Of a DNA stretch of 64,000 nucleotides, positions 53,755 through 62,044 are shown one piece after another. Position numbers and translations under genes: made by a program. Position 1 is the stretch's first letter. The number at the start of each line of letters is the position of its first letter. The DNA comes from JAEUWI01 sp942492815. Lineage in GTDB: Bacteria > Hydrogenedentota > Hydrogenedentia > Hydrogenedentales > JAEUWI01. Below the pieces are notes generated by a model. That model saw only the letters and a list, made by a program, of their open reading frames with translations, searched no databases and was not told the origin of the DNA. The stretch lies in NCBI GenBank assembly GCA_942492815.1, contig OW818658.1, forward strand, positions 4,960,001 through 5,024,000, written 5' to 3'.

Positions 53755-55440
53755 TCAAAGTCCTATAAGCGCAATCTCGCCCCAGTAGGCCGCTTCGCAG
53801 AACCAGCCCGTGGGCTTGTTCAGCAGCTCGGCCTTCACCATCTGGCCCGCATAGGGCGCCAGATCGACATCCACCGTCAGCCAGCCGTCCGTTACGGTAG
53901 CGGCGCTGACCGTCTGATTGACCACTTCCTTGCCGTTCAACTTCACGACCAAATCCCAGTCGCCGCCGTCGTGGTGGCTCACCACCAGGCGAAGCTTGGC
54001 CTTGGACCCGGCGGGCAGGGTGCCCTCGCGCCACAAGACGCAGGGCGTCTCGCCGTCGTCGGGGTGGGTGAGGAGCACGCGCTGGCGACCGCGGAAGTCC
54101 GCACGCATGCCGGGGTCCATTTCCAGGCCGCAGTCTTCCACGTTCCAGCCTTCGGCGAATTCTGCCACGATGGGCTTCATGTCGGTGCGGCCATCGGTGA
54201 GCTCGTTCGGACGAATTTTTTCGGCCATTTCTTCAGCCGTGTACTTGCTGTTGGCAATCGGACCGGGCGTCCAGCACTGCTCCAGCGGGCGAAGCTTCGG
54301 GGCCTCGCGCTTGATCAGCAGCATTTCCTTGCCTCCCTCGGTAACGATCTTGCCGCCCGCGCGCACGATGGCGTCGCGCCCGAGCTTCTCGCAGATCTCC
54401 AGCAGACCAGCGAAGGTGTAGTCGGTGTGGGTGAATTTGGTTTCCAGATCGAGCTTCGACGTGAACTTATCGGGGATGTTTTCCAAGCCCAGCGAGGTGA
54501 AGAGGATGCCCGCCGCGCTGGAGGGGTTGCAGTCCGAATCCTGGCCGCCGCGCGTGGCAATGATGATGGTCTTGTCGGGATCGCGTTCGCCATAGAGCAG
54601 GCCCATGACAATATAGGCGCCGTTGATCTTTGCGTCGATGTTGAAGGTCGGCTTCTTTCCGCCGCAGGAGAACTTGCGGTAATCAAGGTTCAGGTTGTAC
54701 TTCGCCTCGATCAGTTTCCAGGTCGCTTCCCAGTCGTTGGGATTTTCCTTCCACCAGGCGATTACGTCGCGCATGCACTCGGCGTACTGGCTGTCGGCGG
54801 GTATACATTCGAGGCCGGCGAGCACGATCTTTTCCGGGTCGGTCTCGAAGAAGGCGGCGGAATACATACCACCCACGAACTGGCCGCCGTAGATGCCGTC
54901 GCCGTAGTTCACCAGCCGGCCAAAAACCTCGCCCAGCGCGATCGGCACATTGGGCATGCCCGGCGCGATGAGGCCGGAGTAGTCCGCTTCGATCTGGTAA
55001 TCGATGTCGTCCGCGTGCTTATTGAATTCCGGGTGACCGGAATCCGGCGGCGCGATGCCCGCGCGCAGGTTCTTGCGGCCCGTGTCGTTCGCGTGCCAGA
55101 GGGGATAGCCGCTCCGGGCAAAATCGATGCCCGCCTGCTTCAGGGAAACGTCCCAGCCGTAGACTTCCAGGCTTTTGAGGAAGGTCATTTCCACATAGAG
55201 GTCGTCCTGCCAGAACTGGTTGATGAGTTCCGGGCGCCACTCGGGCATCTTATCTTCCGGCACCATCACGCCATTAAACTGGAACTCCGTCGGCGCGCCC
55301 CAGCCCACCCCCGCCATCTGGCCAATCCAGCCCGCCTTCATGCGGCTCAGGAATTCATCCGCCGGTATGCGGAGCATGTCATCCTGCGCCGACACGACGC
55401 TGCAGATGCCCAAAGAGAGAGAGAAAACAAGACGCTTCAT
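53755..55440 (-). CDS. Exported ADP-ribosylglycohydrolase-fold protein
   Basis: The 561-residue product starts with a signal peptide (KRLVFSLSLGICSVVSA) and has an ADP-ribosylglycohydrolase-type domain: SRMKAGWIGQMAGVGWGAPTEF, FWQDDLYVEMTFL (a TDDT-like metal site) and ATRGGQDSDCNPSSAAGIL (about residues 296-312). The family removes ADP-ribose from proteins or hydrolyses related bonds. A C-terminal beta-sandwich-like domain (about 455-561) may bind a ligand. GGAGGT precedes the ATG. Export is unusual for the classic intracellular enzymes, so the substrate is probably extracellular or a glycoside rather than ADP-ribosylated protein. Forty bases separate it from the downstream EF-hand gene. Confidence 0.82.
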   Translation of the reverse strand: MKRLVFSLSLGICSVVSAQDDMLRIPADEFLSRMKAGWIGQMAGVGWGAPTEFQFNGVMVPEDKMPEWRPELINQFWQDDLYVEMTFLKSLEVYGWDVSLKQAGIDFARSGYPLWHANDTGRKNLRAGIAPPDSGHPEFNKHADDIDYQIEADYSGLIAPGMPNVPIALGEVFGRLVNYGDGIYGGQFVGGMYSAAFFETDPEKIVLAGLECIPADSQYAECMRDVIAWWKENPNDWEATWKLIEAKYNLNLDYRKFSCGGKKPTFNIDAKINGAYIVMGLLYGERDPDKTIIIATRGGQDSDCNPSSAAGILFTSLGLENIPDKFTSKLDLETKFTHTDYTFAGLLEICEKLGRDAIVRAGGKIVTEGGKEMLLIKREAPKLRPLEQCWTPGPIANSKYTAEEMAEKIRPNELTDGRTDMKPIVAEFAEGWNVEDCGLEMDPGMRADFRGRQRVLLTHPDDGETPCVLWREGTLPAGSKAKLRLVVSHHDGGDWDLVVKLNGKEVVNQTVSAATVTDGWLTVDVDLAPYAGQMVKAELLNKPTGWFCEAAYWGEIALIGL

Positions 55441-55607
55441 AGATACCTCCGAAGCCGCGCGGGCCTGGCGCTCCAGGAAGGGAAAGGCTGCACCGCGCGC
55501 AGATGATGGCCAATGTGGACTGCCATTTGAACAGATATGACCGCAGCCGGTCAAGGAAGCACACGCCGCTGGAAATGGCGCCCGAAGTGCTTCGGCCAGC
55601 GGCGATG

Positions 55608-56426
55608 TCAGCGAATGGATCCGCGCTCGATTCGCTCCACGACTTTCGCGGCCAATTCTTTGTGGCGGTCGTACTGGTGGACCACATGATAGGGCTCGCC
55701 GGCCTGGTTGACCACGAGATGGTCCTCATTGAGGTGAATCGACTCCGGCGCCACGTAGTTCAGCGTGAGGATGGGCCCGAATTCATTGGAGTAGAGCCGC
55801 GTACCGGGGAGCGCATCGGAATAAAGGAGGTAGTTGTGGACGCACTGATCGATACCCGAGATCACATGCATGATATTGGGCGTGCGCTCGTCAATAGCGC
55901 GCAGCCCGGCGCACATGGCGGCGAGGTAGTCCCGCACGGCGGCCCCGGTGCCGATGGTGGTGCCGGAACAGGAAATCTTGTGCCGTCCGAGGCGACCGAG
56001 CACCTCCTTGCCATAGGCACAGGCGAGCCATCCAGAATTCGCCAGGCAGGTGGCCAGGGTTATCTCGTCACTCTCCAGAAAACAGCAGAGTCCGCCGCCC
56101 AGATCGATCTCAAAGGGGTTCCGCTGAAAAATCACATCGCGCACATCCGCCAGAAGAATCTTTTCCGGTATCTCCGCAAGGCCGGAGAGATATTGGTCAT
56201 ATATAAAATAGCGCAGGGCGTTGATGGGCGTGGCGGTGAAGGTGTTGTACTCGTCCACCGTGAGGATTTCCACACCCAGATCATCCAGCGCCTTGCACGT
56301 GGGCTGGCTGGCCTGGCCGACATATAAGACTACCTTACCGTCGAAGCCGGTCTGATACAGGGAATGGAGAAAGGGCTTGAGCTCGTCGAACTCCAGACCC
56401 TTGATAGCGCCCAGCACCAGATTCAT
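55608..56426 (-). CDS. Nucleotide-diphospho-sugar transferase-like protein
   Basis: The 272-residue product opens MNLVLGAIKGLEFDELKPFL, followed by alternating strands and helices typical of a GT-A fold. The segment KILLADVRDVIFQRNPFEID (about residues 88-107) has the hydrophobic strand plus Asp-x-x-Asp expected at the metal/nucleotide site. A later FGPILTLNYV and DHLVVNQAGEPYHVVHQYDRH recur in related putative glycosyltransferases. AAGGAAGGAG precedes the ATG at 56426. Donor and acceptor are unknown. It has no membrane segment. Confidence 0.7.
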   Translation of the reverse strand: MNLVLGAIKGLEFDELKPFLHSLYQTGFDGKVVLYVGQASQPTCKALDDLGVEILTVDEYNTFTATPINALRYFIYDQYLSGLAEIPEKILLADVRDVIFQRNPFEIDLGGGLCCFLESDEITLATCLANSGWLACAYGKEVLGRLGRHKISCSGTTIGTGAAVRDYLAAMCAGLRAIDERTPNIMHVISGIDQCVHNYLLYSDALPGTRLYSNEFGPILTLNYVAPESIHLNEDHLVVNQAGEPYHVVHQYDRHKELAAKVVERIERGSIR

Positions 56427-56579
56427 GACGTGCTCCTTCCTTTGAATGGAAGCACCCATGATAGCAGAACGAGAAGAGTTGGATGACGTGGCAGGAAGAG
56501 CGGCGTTGACATGCGCGGCTGCATCGAGCGAGGGCGTTAGAGTCGATGCGGATAATTGGAGGAGAATCGGTCGCCTTGT

Positions 56580-57488
56580 TTAGCTGTCTGAACTTGGGGT
56601 TTTCCAGAGCGGACATTCCTCCCAGCTTGGCGGGAAGCCCATATCCTGAAGCGGTATATCAGGGTAAGAATCAAGCAGGTTCTTGAGGCGTTGGGGCCAA
56701 CAACTTTGAGGCGCGATAATGGCCAGAAGATATCGTAACACTGTCAAAATCGCGAAAACGCGACTGCTGTCGATCGCAATGGGCGTGTGCCAGTCAGGAT
56801 TTTTCTTGATATGGGGTATTTTTGGGGGAACGCCAAGCACTCGGTTCCAAAGTCTTGCATGGTGGGCGCAGCCATTGCGCATGGCGTGGAGGGAACGTAA
56901 CCAAGATCGGAGTACTGTGTCGTGTTGATTATACCGTTGGGCTACTTTTTGTTGAATAGAGGCATCTACGCCTCGATAGAAATTGAGAGTGGTGCCCATC
57001 GTCATAAGTTCTGAAGCCATCCAAATAGGCGGCCATCCATGCTGGTCGCCATACTTCTCGTTGAAGTGCTTGATAAAAGTTTCTTTGCTTCGATTCGACT
57101 CGCCAATAATTCCTGACAAGAAACGACCGAACTCGTCGCGACTAAGATTTGGCAGGTTAGCCGGGACTGTGTAGCCAAATGGCCCACATGCATGAGCGTG
57201 TTCATAAGCCATCGCGGTACGGACACTGACTTCAACTCGCTCGATCGCATCCATCGTTAACAGACGTAGATGTCGGTCGAAGGTGTAGCGCCTCCAAACG
57301 CAGTCGAGAGAAGTACCTGTTTGAAACGTATCGTCTTCGTTTCGAAATGGAAACAGATAACCGCTTATTCGGTAATAATTTACGACGCTCAGGCGATCAA
57401 TCAAAAGGGCCCGATCCGCCGATAGCCCTCGTTGAAGCAACTGGTCGGCCTGCTCTTCCAAGGTGAATGGAACTTTTGAATAGAGCAT
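56580..57488 (-). CDS. Abi_2/AbiF-type HEPN abortive-infection protein
   Basis: The 302-residue product belongs to the Abi-like (Abi_2; AbiD/AbiF) family of phage-defence toxins. The N-terminal KVPFTLEEQADQLLQRGL and VVNYYRISGYLFPFR are hallmarks. The segment RRYTFDRHLRLLTMDAIERVE precedes a HEPN-type Rx4H motif, RNGCAHHARLW (R204, H209), the likely RNase centre. Members are proposed to stop phage growth by cleaving RNA and are ancestors of Cas13. It is preceded by its own promoter, a short structured RNA and a terminator. Compared with its neighbours the DNA is less GC-rich and the repertoire is unrelated, suggesting acquisition. GGAG lies upstream of the ATG. Confidence 0.93.
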   Translation of the reverse strand: MLYSKVPFTLEEQADQLLQRGLSADRALLIDRLSVVNYYRISGYLFPFRNEDDTFQTGTSLDCVWRRYTFDRHLRLLTMDAIERVEVSVRTAMAYEHAHACGPFGYTVPANLPNLSRDEFGRFLSGIIGESNRSKETFIKHFNEKYGDQHGWPPIWMASELMTMGTTLNFYRGVDASIQQKVAQRYNQHDTVLRSWLRSLHAMRNGCAHHARLWNRVLGVPPKIPHIKKNPDWHTPIAIDSSRVFAILTVLRYLLAIIAPQSCWPQRLKNLLDSYPDIPLQDMGFPPSWEECPLWKTPSSDS

Positions 57489-57503
57489 GAATGTCTCCGA
57501 GGC

Positions 57504-57526
57504 AAAAAAAAACCCACCGAAGTGAG
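57504..57526 (-). terminator. Intrinsic terminator between the ncRNA and the Abi_2 gene
   Basis: A five-pair stem closed by a UUCG loop is followed by nine T on the minus strand. Read-through would be needed to express the toxin, a layout typical of RNA-antitoxin systems. Confidence 0.75.
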
Positions 57527-57567
57527 CGTGACCGTGCTAGCACGGCAGAGGCCCGGCAGGCTTGCTA
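57504..57567 (-). ncRNA. Short noncoding RNA leader ahead of the Abi_2/AbiF gene
   Basis: From a predicted start near 57567 the transcript would run about 63 bases. It includes GCCTGCCGGGC, the perfect palindrome CCGTGCTAGCACGG (57545-57532), and a terminator hairpin CTCAC-TTCG-GTGGG followed by nine T (57526-57504). It ends 16 bases before the abi ATG. The arrangement matches the reported abiF RNA motif, in which a structured RNA precedes Abi_2 genes, but I could not test the match with a covariance model. Confidence 0.6.
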
Positions 57568-57573
57568 TCTATT

Positions 57574-57602
57574 AGTATAGGTAGACTTGTTGCAGTTGTC
57601 AA
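57574..57602 (-). promoter_or_regulatory. Near-consensus promoter of the Abi_2/ncRNA unit
   Basis: On the minus strand TTGACA (57602-57597) and TATACT (57579-57574) are separated by exactly 17 bases. Confidence 0.75.
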
Positions 57603-57633
57603 GTTGTTAGTGGCCGTGAGTAAACGACTTAAC

Positions 57634-60291
57634 TCACCCCCGCGGCTTATTCAACAAATGCTTCAGCCGATACAGCATGTCATGCGCCTCGCGGGGCGAT
57701 AGCGCGTCGGGGTCGATGCCTTCGAGTTCTTTTTCTACCTTGCTGGGCTCGGCGGAGGCGCCTGTGGGGCCGAAGAGGTACATCTGCTCGGGGAGGCCGA
57801 CGGCGGCGGTGTTGCCGGATTCCAGGCCTTCGAGGATCTCACGAGCGCGGGCGAGGAGGCTGGGGGGGAGTCCCGCGAGTTTGGCGACCTGGATGCCGTA
57901 GCTGTGGTCCGCGCCGCCATCCACGATGCGGTAGAGGAAGATAACTTTGTCGCCCAGTTCGCGCACGGCGACGTTGACGTTTTTCGCGTGCTCCAGCTTG
58001 TTTCCGAGGTCCGTGAGCTCGTGGTAGTGGGTGGCGAAGAGGGCCTTGGACTTGCTTCGATCGTGGATGAACTCGGCGACGGACCAGGCGATGCTGATGC
58101 CGTCGAAGGTGCTGGTGCCGCGGCCGATCTCGTCCAGGACGAGGAGGCTGTTGGCCGTGGCGGAGTTAAGGATGTTCGCGGTCTCGATCATCTCGACCAT
58201 GAAGGTACTCTCGCCGCGCACGAGGTTGTCCGACGCGCCGACGCGGGTGAAGATGCGATCCACCACGCCGATGCTCGCGCGGGAGGCGGGCACGAAGCTG
58301 CCCATCTGAGCCATGAGCGTGATGAGGGCGACCTGGCGGAGGTACGTGGATTTACCCGCCATGTTGGGCCCGGTCACGATCTGGAGGGTGGAGCCTTTGC
58401 GATCCAGGATTGTGTCGTTGGGCACGAAATCGCCGCGCGGCATGAGGTCTTCCACGACGGGGTGGCGTCCCTCGATGATCGTGATCTCGCCGTCGTTGGT
58501 GATCTGGGGCTTGTTGTAATTCTTGGTGACGGCCACTTCCGCAAGGGCCACCAGGATGTCGAGCGTGGCGATGGCGTCGGCCGTCTGCTGGATGCGCCGC
58601 GACTCGGCGGCCACGCGCTGGCGGAGGGCCGCGAAGAGCTGATGCTCCAGGGTCTGCATACGCTCCTGAGCGCTGAGGATTTCTTCTTCCTGCTCTTTCA
58701 GGCGCTGGGTCACGTAGCGCTCGGCGTTTACCAGGGTCTGCTTGCGCTCGTAGTCGTTGGGCACCATCTTCGTGTTGCCCTTGCTCACTTCGAGGAAATA
58801 GCCAAAGACCCGGTTGTAACCGACTTTCAGGTTGGTGATGCCGGTGCGGACCCGTTCTTCGGCCTGGAGCGTAGCGATCCAGTCGCGCCCGCCGCGCACG
58901 AGTTGGTGGAGCCGATCCAGATCCGCGTTATAGCCGTCCTTGAATATATTACCCTCGGTGACGGTCAGGGGTGGCTCGTCGACGATGGCCTGGTCAATCC
59001 ACGACGCCACATCGGCCAGCGGATCGAGCTGGGTGCGGAGTTGGCACAGAAGGGCCGATTCCGTATTCGCGAGGGCCTCCAGAATGGCGGGTAGTCGATT
59101 GAGTGAATTGCCCAGGGCTTTGAGATCGCGTCCATTGCCCGATTGGGCCGTGAGGCGTCCGAGGAGGCGCTCCAGATCCGCCACGCCCTTCAGGCCATCG
59201 CGCAGGGCCATGCGGAGTTGCGTGTCGTCGAAGCATTCCTCCACGGCGTTGAGGCGCTCCTGGATCGCGGCCACATCGAGCAGCGGATGGAGGATCCACT
59301 GGCGCATTTTGCGCCCGCCCATGCTGGTGAGGGTTTTGTCGAGCACGCCGAGGAGCGTGCCGCGCTTGGATTTCTCCACCTGCGATTCGATGAGCTCGAG
59401 GTTGCGCTGGGTGTTGCCATCGAGCACTACGAAGCCGCTGGGGTTGTAGCGCCGGGGCAATTGAATCTGGGGCACGCGCTCGCGCTGGGTCTCGCGGATA
59501 TAGGCGAGGACGGCCCCCGCGCAGCTCGTGGCCAGGGGTGCGTCGTGCAAGCCCACGCCTTTGAGGCTGTTCAGCCCGAAGAGGTGGATGATCTGCTCCT
59601 CGCCCCAGGCGCGGTCAAAGTCGTCGGCCTTGCGCGTGGTAAAGGTGAGCTGGGGAAAGGCGTAGCGGAGCTTTTCGAGGAGGGGCACGTCCATGTCGGC
59701 GGCAACCAGCACTTCGGACGGCGCAATACGTACCAGTTCGTCCACCAGGATGCGTTCGAGGTTGACAGCGAGGGTCCCTGCTTCCCCCTCCACCTGGGCC
59801 GTGATGAATTCGCCCGTACTCACATCCACAAAGGCGAGGCCGCCGGTGGTATGGTGCGCGGCGATGGCGCCAAGGTAGTTGTTGGTCCGCTCGTCGAGGA
59901 GTTCCGGCTCCATGACGGTGCCGGGCGTAACCGTGCGGACGATTTCCCGCTTCACGATGCCCTTCGCCAGTTTGGGATCTTCCATCTGATCGCAGATGCT
60001 CACCGTGCGCCCGCGCTTAATGACCTTGGCGATGTAATTGTCCACCGCCCGCACCGGCACGCCGCACATGGGGATGCGGGCGTCTTTGTCGGCACCGTCG
60101 CGCGAGGTCAGGGAAAGTCCCAGTAGTTCCGCCGCTTCCACGGCGTCTTCAAAGAAGAGCTCATAGAAATCGCCCATGCGGAAAAACAGCAGAGAATCGG
60201 GCGCAAGCGCCTTCGCCTCCATGAACTGACGCACCATGGGCGTCACTTGATTGGGAGAGATTTCGCTGAGTTTTAGCCATGTGTGGTTCAT
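57634..60291 (-). CDS. mutS: DNA mismatch repair protein MutS
   Basis: The 885-residue product is full-length MutS. The mismatch-recognition FxE motif is in RMGDFYELFFED (N-terminal domain I), the Walker A is GPNMAGKST (about residues 638-646), and the Walker B/dimer region includes LVLDEIGRGTSTFDG. The C-terminal part ends with a helix pair typical of dimerising MutS. It scans DNA for mismatches with MutL, which is not in the window. It ends about 30 bases from the promoter of the Abi_2 unit, which follows in the same direction. Confidence 0.98.
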   Translation of the reverse strand: MNHTWLKLSEISPNQVTPMVRQFMEAKALAPDSLLFFRMGDFYELFFEDAVEAAELLGLSLTSRDGADKDARIPMCGVPVRAVDNYIAKVIKRGRTVSICDQMEDPKLAKGIVKREIVRTVTPGTVMEPELLDERTNNYLGAIAAHHTTGGLAFVDVSTGEFITAQVEGEAGTLAVNLERILVDELVRIAPSEVLVAADMDVPLLEKLRYAFPQLTFTTRKADDFDRAWGEEQIIHLFGLNSLKGVGLHDAPLATSCAGAVLAYIRETQRERVPQIQLPRRYNPSGFVVLDGNTQRNLELIESQVEKSKRGTLLGVLDKTLTSMGGRKMRQWILHPLLDVAAIQERLNAVEECFDDTQLRMALRDGLKGVADLERLLGRLTAQSGNGRDLKALGNSLNRLPAILEALANTESALLCQLRTQLDPLADVASWIDQAIVDEPPLTVTEGNIFKDGYNADLDRLHQLVRGGRDWIATLQAEERVRTGITNLKVGYNRVFGYFLEVSKGNTKMVPNDYERKQTLVNAERYVTQRLKEQEEEILSAQERMQTLEHQLFAALRQRVAAESRRIQQTADAIATLDILVALAEVAVTKNYNKPQITNDGEITIIEGRHPVVEDLMPRGDFVPNDTILDRKGSTLQIVTGPNMAGKSTYLRQVALITLMAQMGSFVPASRASIGVVDRIFTRVGASDNLVRGESTFMVEMIETANILNSATANSLLVLDEIGRGTSTFDGISIAWSVAEFIHDRSKSKALFATHYHELTDLGNKLEHAKNVNVAVRELGDKVIFLYRIVDGGADHSYGIQVAKLAGLPPSLLARAREILEGLESGNTAAVGLPEQMYLFGPTGASAEPSKVEKELEGIDPDALSPREAHDMLYRLKHLLNKPRG

Positions 60292-60306
60292 GGCCGGGAT
60301 TTTAGC

Positions 60307-60470
60307 AGTTGACAGTGGACAGTTGACAGTTGGAAGCCCGGTGCTGTGCTGTCAGACTGATCTGACCGATCTGACGTATCAGATCAGTCGGATCGGTCTA
60401 ATCGGTCTAATCCGGAATGATCGCACTCGCTCGGTCTTCGTTGTCCATTGTCAATTGTCCATTGTCAATC
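60307..60470. repeat. Inverted arrays of short tandem repeats, intergenic
   Basis: A 26-base array of heptamers (TTGACAG/TGGACAG) at 60307-60332 is matched in inverted orientation by CCATTGTCAATTGTCCATTG near 60441-60470. Between them lies a second repeat/palindrome based on GATCTGACC (60355-60413). The unit separates the divergent mutS and acetyltransferase genes. Confidence 0.75.
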
Positions 60471-60550
60471 GGCCTGTGCTACACTTTGCCCTCAATATGG
60501 AGCGGTGTATCCGCCCGCAGTGTGAAGCCCCCGAAGAATCGGCAGCCGCC

Positions 60551-61054
60551 ATGGTACGCAAGCCCAAATTAACCGAAGTCGTCGCAATCAAGGCCCTGAT
60601 CGACGCCGCAGTGGCCCAGGGTAGCGTGCTGCCCCGCGAGCTTCAGGAACTCTATGAAAATGTCCGGGATTTCTACGTCTACATCGACGAAGAGGGCCTG
60701 GGCGGCTGCGTCGCGCTCCATATTGACATGGTGGATCTTGCGGAGGTGCGTTCGCTGGTGGTGGCGGAAGGCCGCCGTGGGCGCGGCATCGGCGAGCAAT
60801 TGGTAAAGGCGGTGCTGGGCGAGGCCCAGGGGCTGAATATTGCCCGGGTCTACGCGCTCACGCGCGTGCCGCAGTTTTTTCTCAAGATTAACTTTCGCGA
60901 AGTGGACAAGCTCGAGTTGCCCTACAAGGTCTTCAAGGACTGTATGCGCTGCCGCTTGTTTCCCGGATGCGATGAAGTGGCCATGGTGTGTGATTTGCCC
61001 GTAGCGAGCGAATCCGTGGAGGCGGCCGGACTTGCGCTGGCGGCCAGGGAGTAA
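60551..61054 (+). CDS. GNAT-family N-acetyltransferase (ArgA-like short form)
   Basis: The 167-residue product starts VRKPKLTEVVAIKALIDAAV and has the GNAT signature RSLVVAEGRRGRGIGEQLV for acetyl-CoA binding. The C-terminal CMRCRLFPGCDEVAM matches the CxxCxxFxxCDExAM tail seen in short acetyltransferases that act as standalone N-acetylglutamate synthases in some lineages. That would make it the first step of arginine synthesis, but the substrate is not proven. The ATG at 60551 matches the family's start; an in-frame ATG at 60497 is possible. proC follows within seven bases. Confidence 0.85.
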   Translation: MVRKPKLTEVVAIKALIDAAVAQGSVLPRELQELYENVRDFYVYIDEEGLGGCVALHIDMVDLAEVRSLVVAEGRRGRGIGEQLVKAVLGEAQGLNIARVYALTRVPQFFLKINFREVDKLELPYKVFKDCMRCRLFPGCDEVAMVCDLPVASESVEAAGLALAARE

Positions 61055-61060
61055 GGTACG

Positions 61061-61867
61061 TTGATTTCGGAAACCCTCGGATTTCTGGGTTATGGCAACA
61101 TGGGCGCGGCCATTCTTGAAGGTCTCATCGACATCGGCGCCGTGGACAAGTCCCGGGCGCTGGCCTATGACCCTTCCCCCGCGCGCTGCGCGGAGGCGGA
61201 GCGCATCGGCGTGGCCTGCGCCGCTTCCCTGTCGGACCTGGTCTCCCGCTCGGGCGTCGTCATTCTCGCGGTGAAGCCCCAGGTCATGGGCGTGGTCCTG
61301 GAAGAAGTGAAGCCCGCGCTGCAGCCCGGCACCCTGATCATCTCCATTGCCGCCGGGATCTCCATCTCCTTTATCCAGTCCCGCCTGGCGCCCGGCATCC
61401 CGGTGATCCGCGTCATGCCCAATACCCCCTATCTGGTCCATGCCGGCGCTTCCGGTATGGCCCCCAGCGCGGAGTGCAGCGCGGCCCAGATCGAGATTGC
61501 GCGCGAGATATTCGCGTCCATGGGCATCGCCGAGGTGGTGGAAGAATCCGCCATCGACGCCATTACCGCCCTGAGCGGCAGCGGCCCGGCTTATTTCTTC
61601 TATATGGTGGAGTGCCTGGTGGAGGCGGCGGTGGCCCAGGGCCTGGATCGCGCTATGGCCGAACGCCTGGCGGGCCAGACGCTCTACGGCGCGGGAAAGC
61701 TGCTGAAGGAAACGGGGGAAGCCGCCGGCGAACTCCGCAGGAAAGTAACCTCGCCCGGTGGAACTACTGAGGCCGCGTTGAACGCCTTCCGGGCCGAAGG
61801 TCTTGAAAAGACGGTGGGCGTGGCGGTGTCGGCGGCGGTGAAGCGTTCCCTGGAGTTGGGGGCGTAG
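61061..61867 (+). CDS. proC: Pyrroline-5-carboxylate reductase
   Basis: The 268-residue enzyme makes proline from pyrroline-5-carboxylate using NAD(P)H. The Rossmann start is LGFLGYGNMGAAILEGL, followed by ILAVKPQVMGVVLEEVKP, RVMPNTPYLVHAGASGM and the C-terminal ITALSGSGPAYFFYMVE and KVTSPGGTTEAALNAF motifs. A TTG start at 61061, behind GGAGTAAGG, immediately follows the acetyltransferase stop, so the two are probably co-transcribed. Confidence 0.97.
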   Translation: MISETLGFLGYGNMGAAILEGLIDIGAVDKSRALAYDPSPARCAEAERIGVACAASLSDLVSRSGVVILAVKPQVMGVVLEEVKPALQPGTLIISIAAGISISFIQSRLAPGIPVIRVMPNTPYLVHAGASGMAPSAECSAAQIEIAREIFASMGIAEVVEESAIDAITALSGSGPAYFFYMVECLVEAAVAQGLDRAMAERLAGQTLYGAGKLLKETGEAAGELRRKVTSPGGTTEAALNAFRAEGLEKTVGVAVSAAVKRSLELGA

Positions 61868-61894
61868 AAGGAATCGGCGACCTGGCGCGCGGTT

Positions 61895-61978
61895 GCAGGG
61901 ACTACAGAGACTACAGGGACGGCAGGGATGAATCGAACCGAGTCATTCTGCTGTCCCTGTAGTCCCTGCCGTCCCTGT
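61895..61978. repeat. Inverted GGGAC tandem-repeat element
   Basis: GCAGGGACTACAGAGACTAC and continuing 9-base units GGGACNNCA on the left (61895-61927) are mirrored by CTGTCCCTGTAGTCCCTGCC on the right (61951-61978) around a 23-base core. The organisation (short tandem repeats facing the same repeats inverted) resembles the element at 60307, with a different sequence. Confidence 0.75.
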
Positions 61979-62044
61979 GATTTCTCAGGTGGTCATGCGG
62001 GTTCTAAATAGAACGAAACATTTTCGGCAAGTCACGGATACAGT

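Noticed and set aside
60251..60550. Long N-terminal extension of the acetyltransferase
   Set aside because: It translates the inverted short-tandem-repeat element; the GNAT family starts at the VRKPKLTEV segment.
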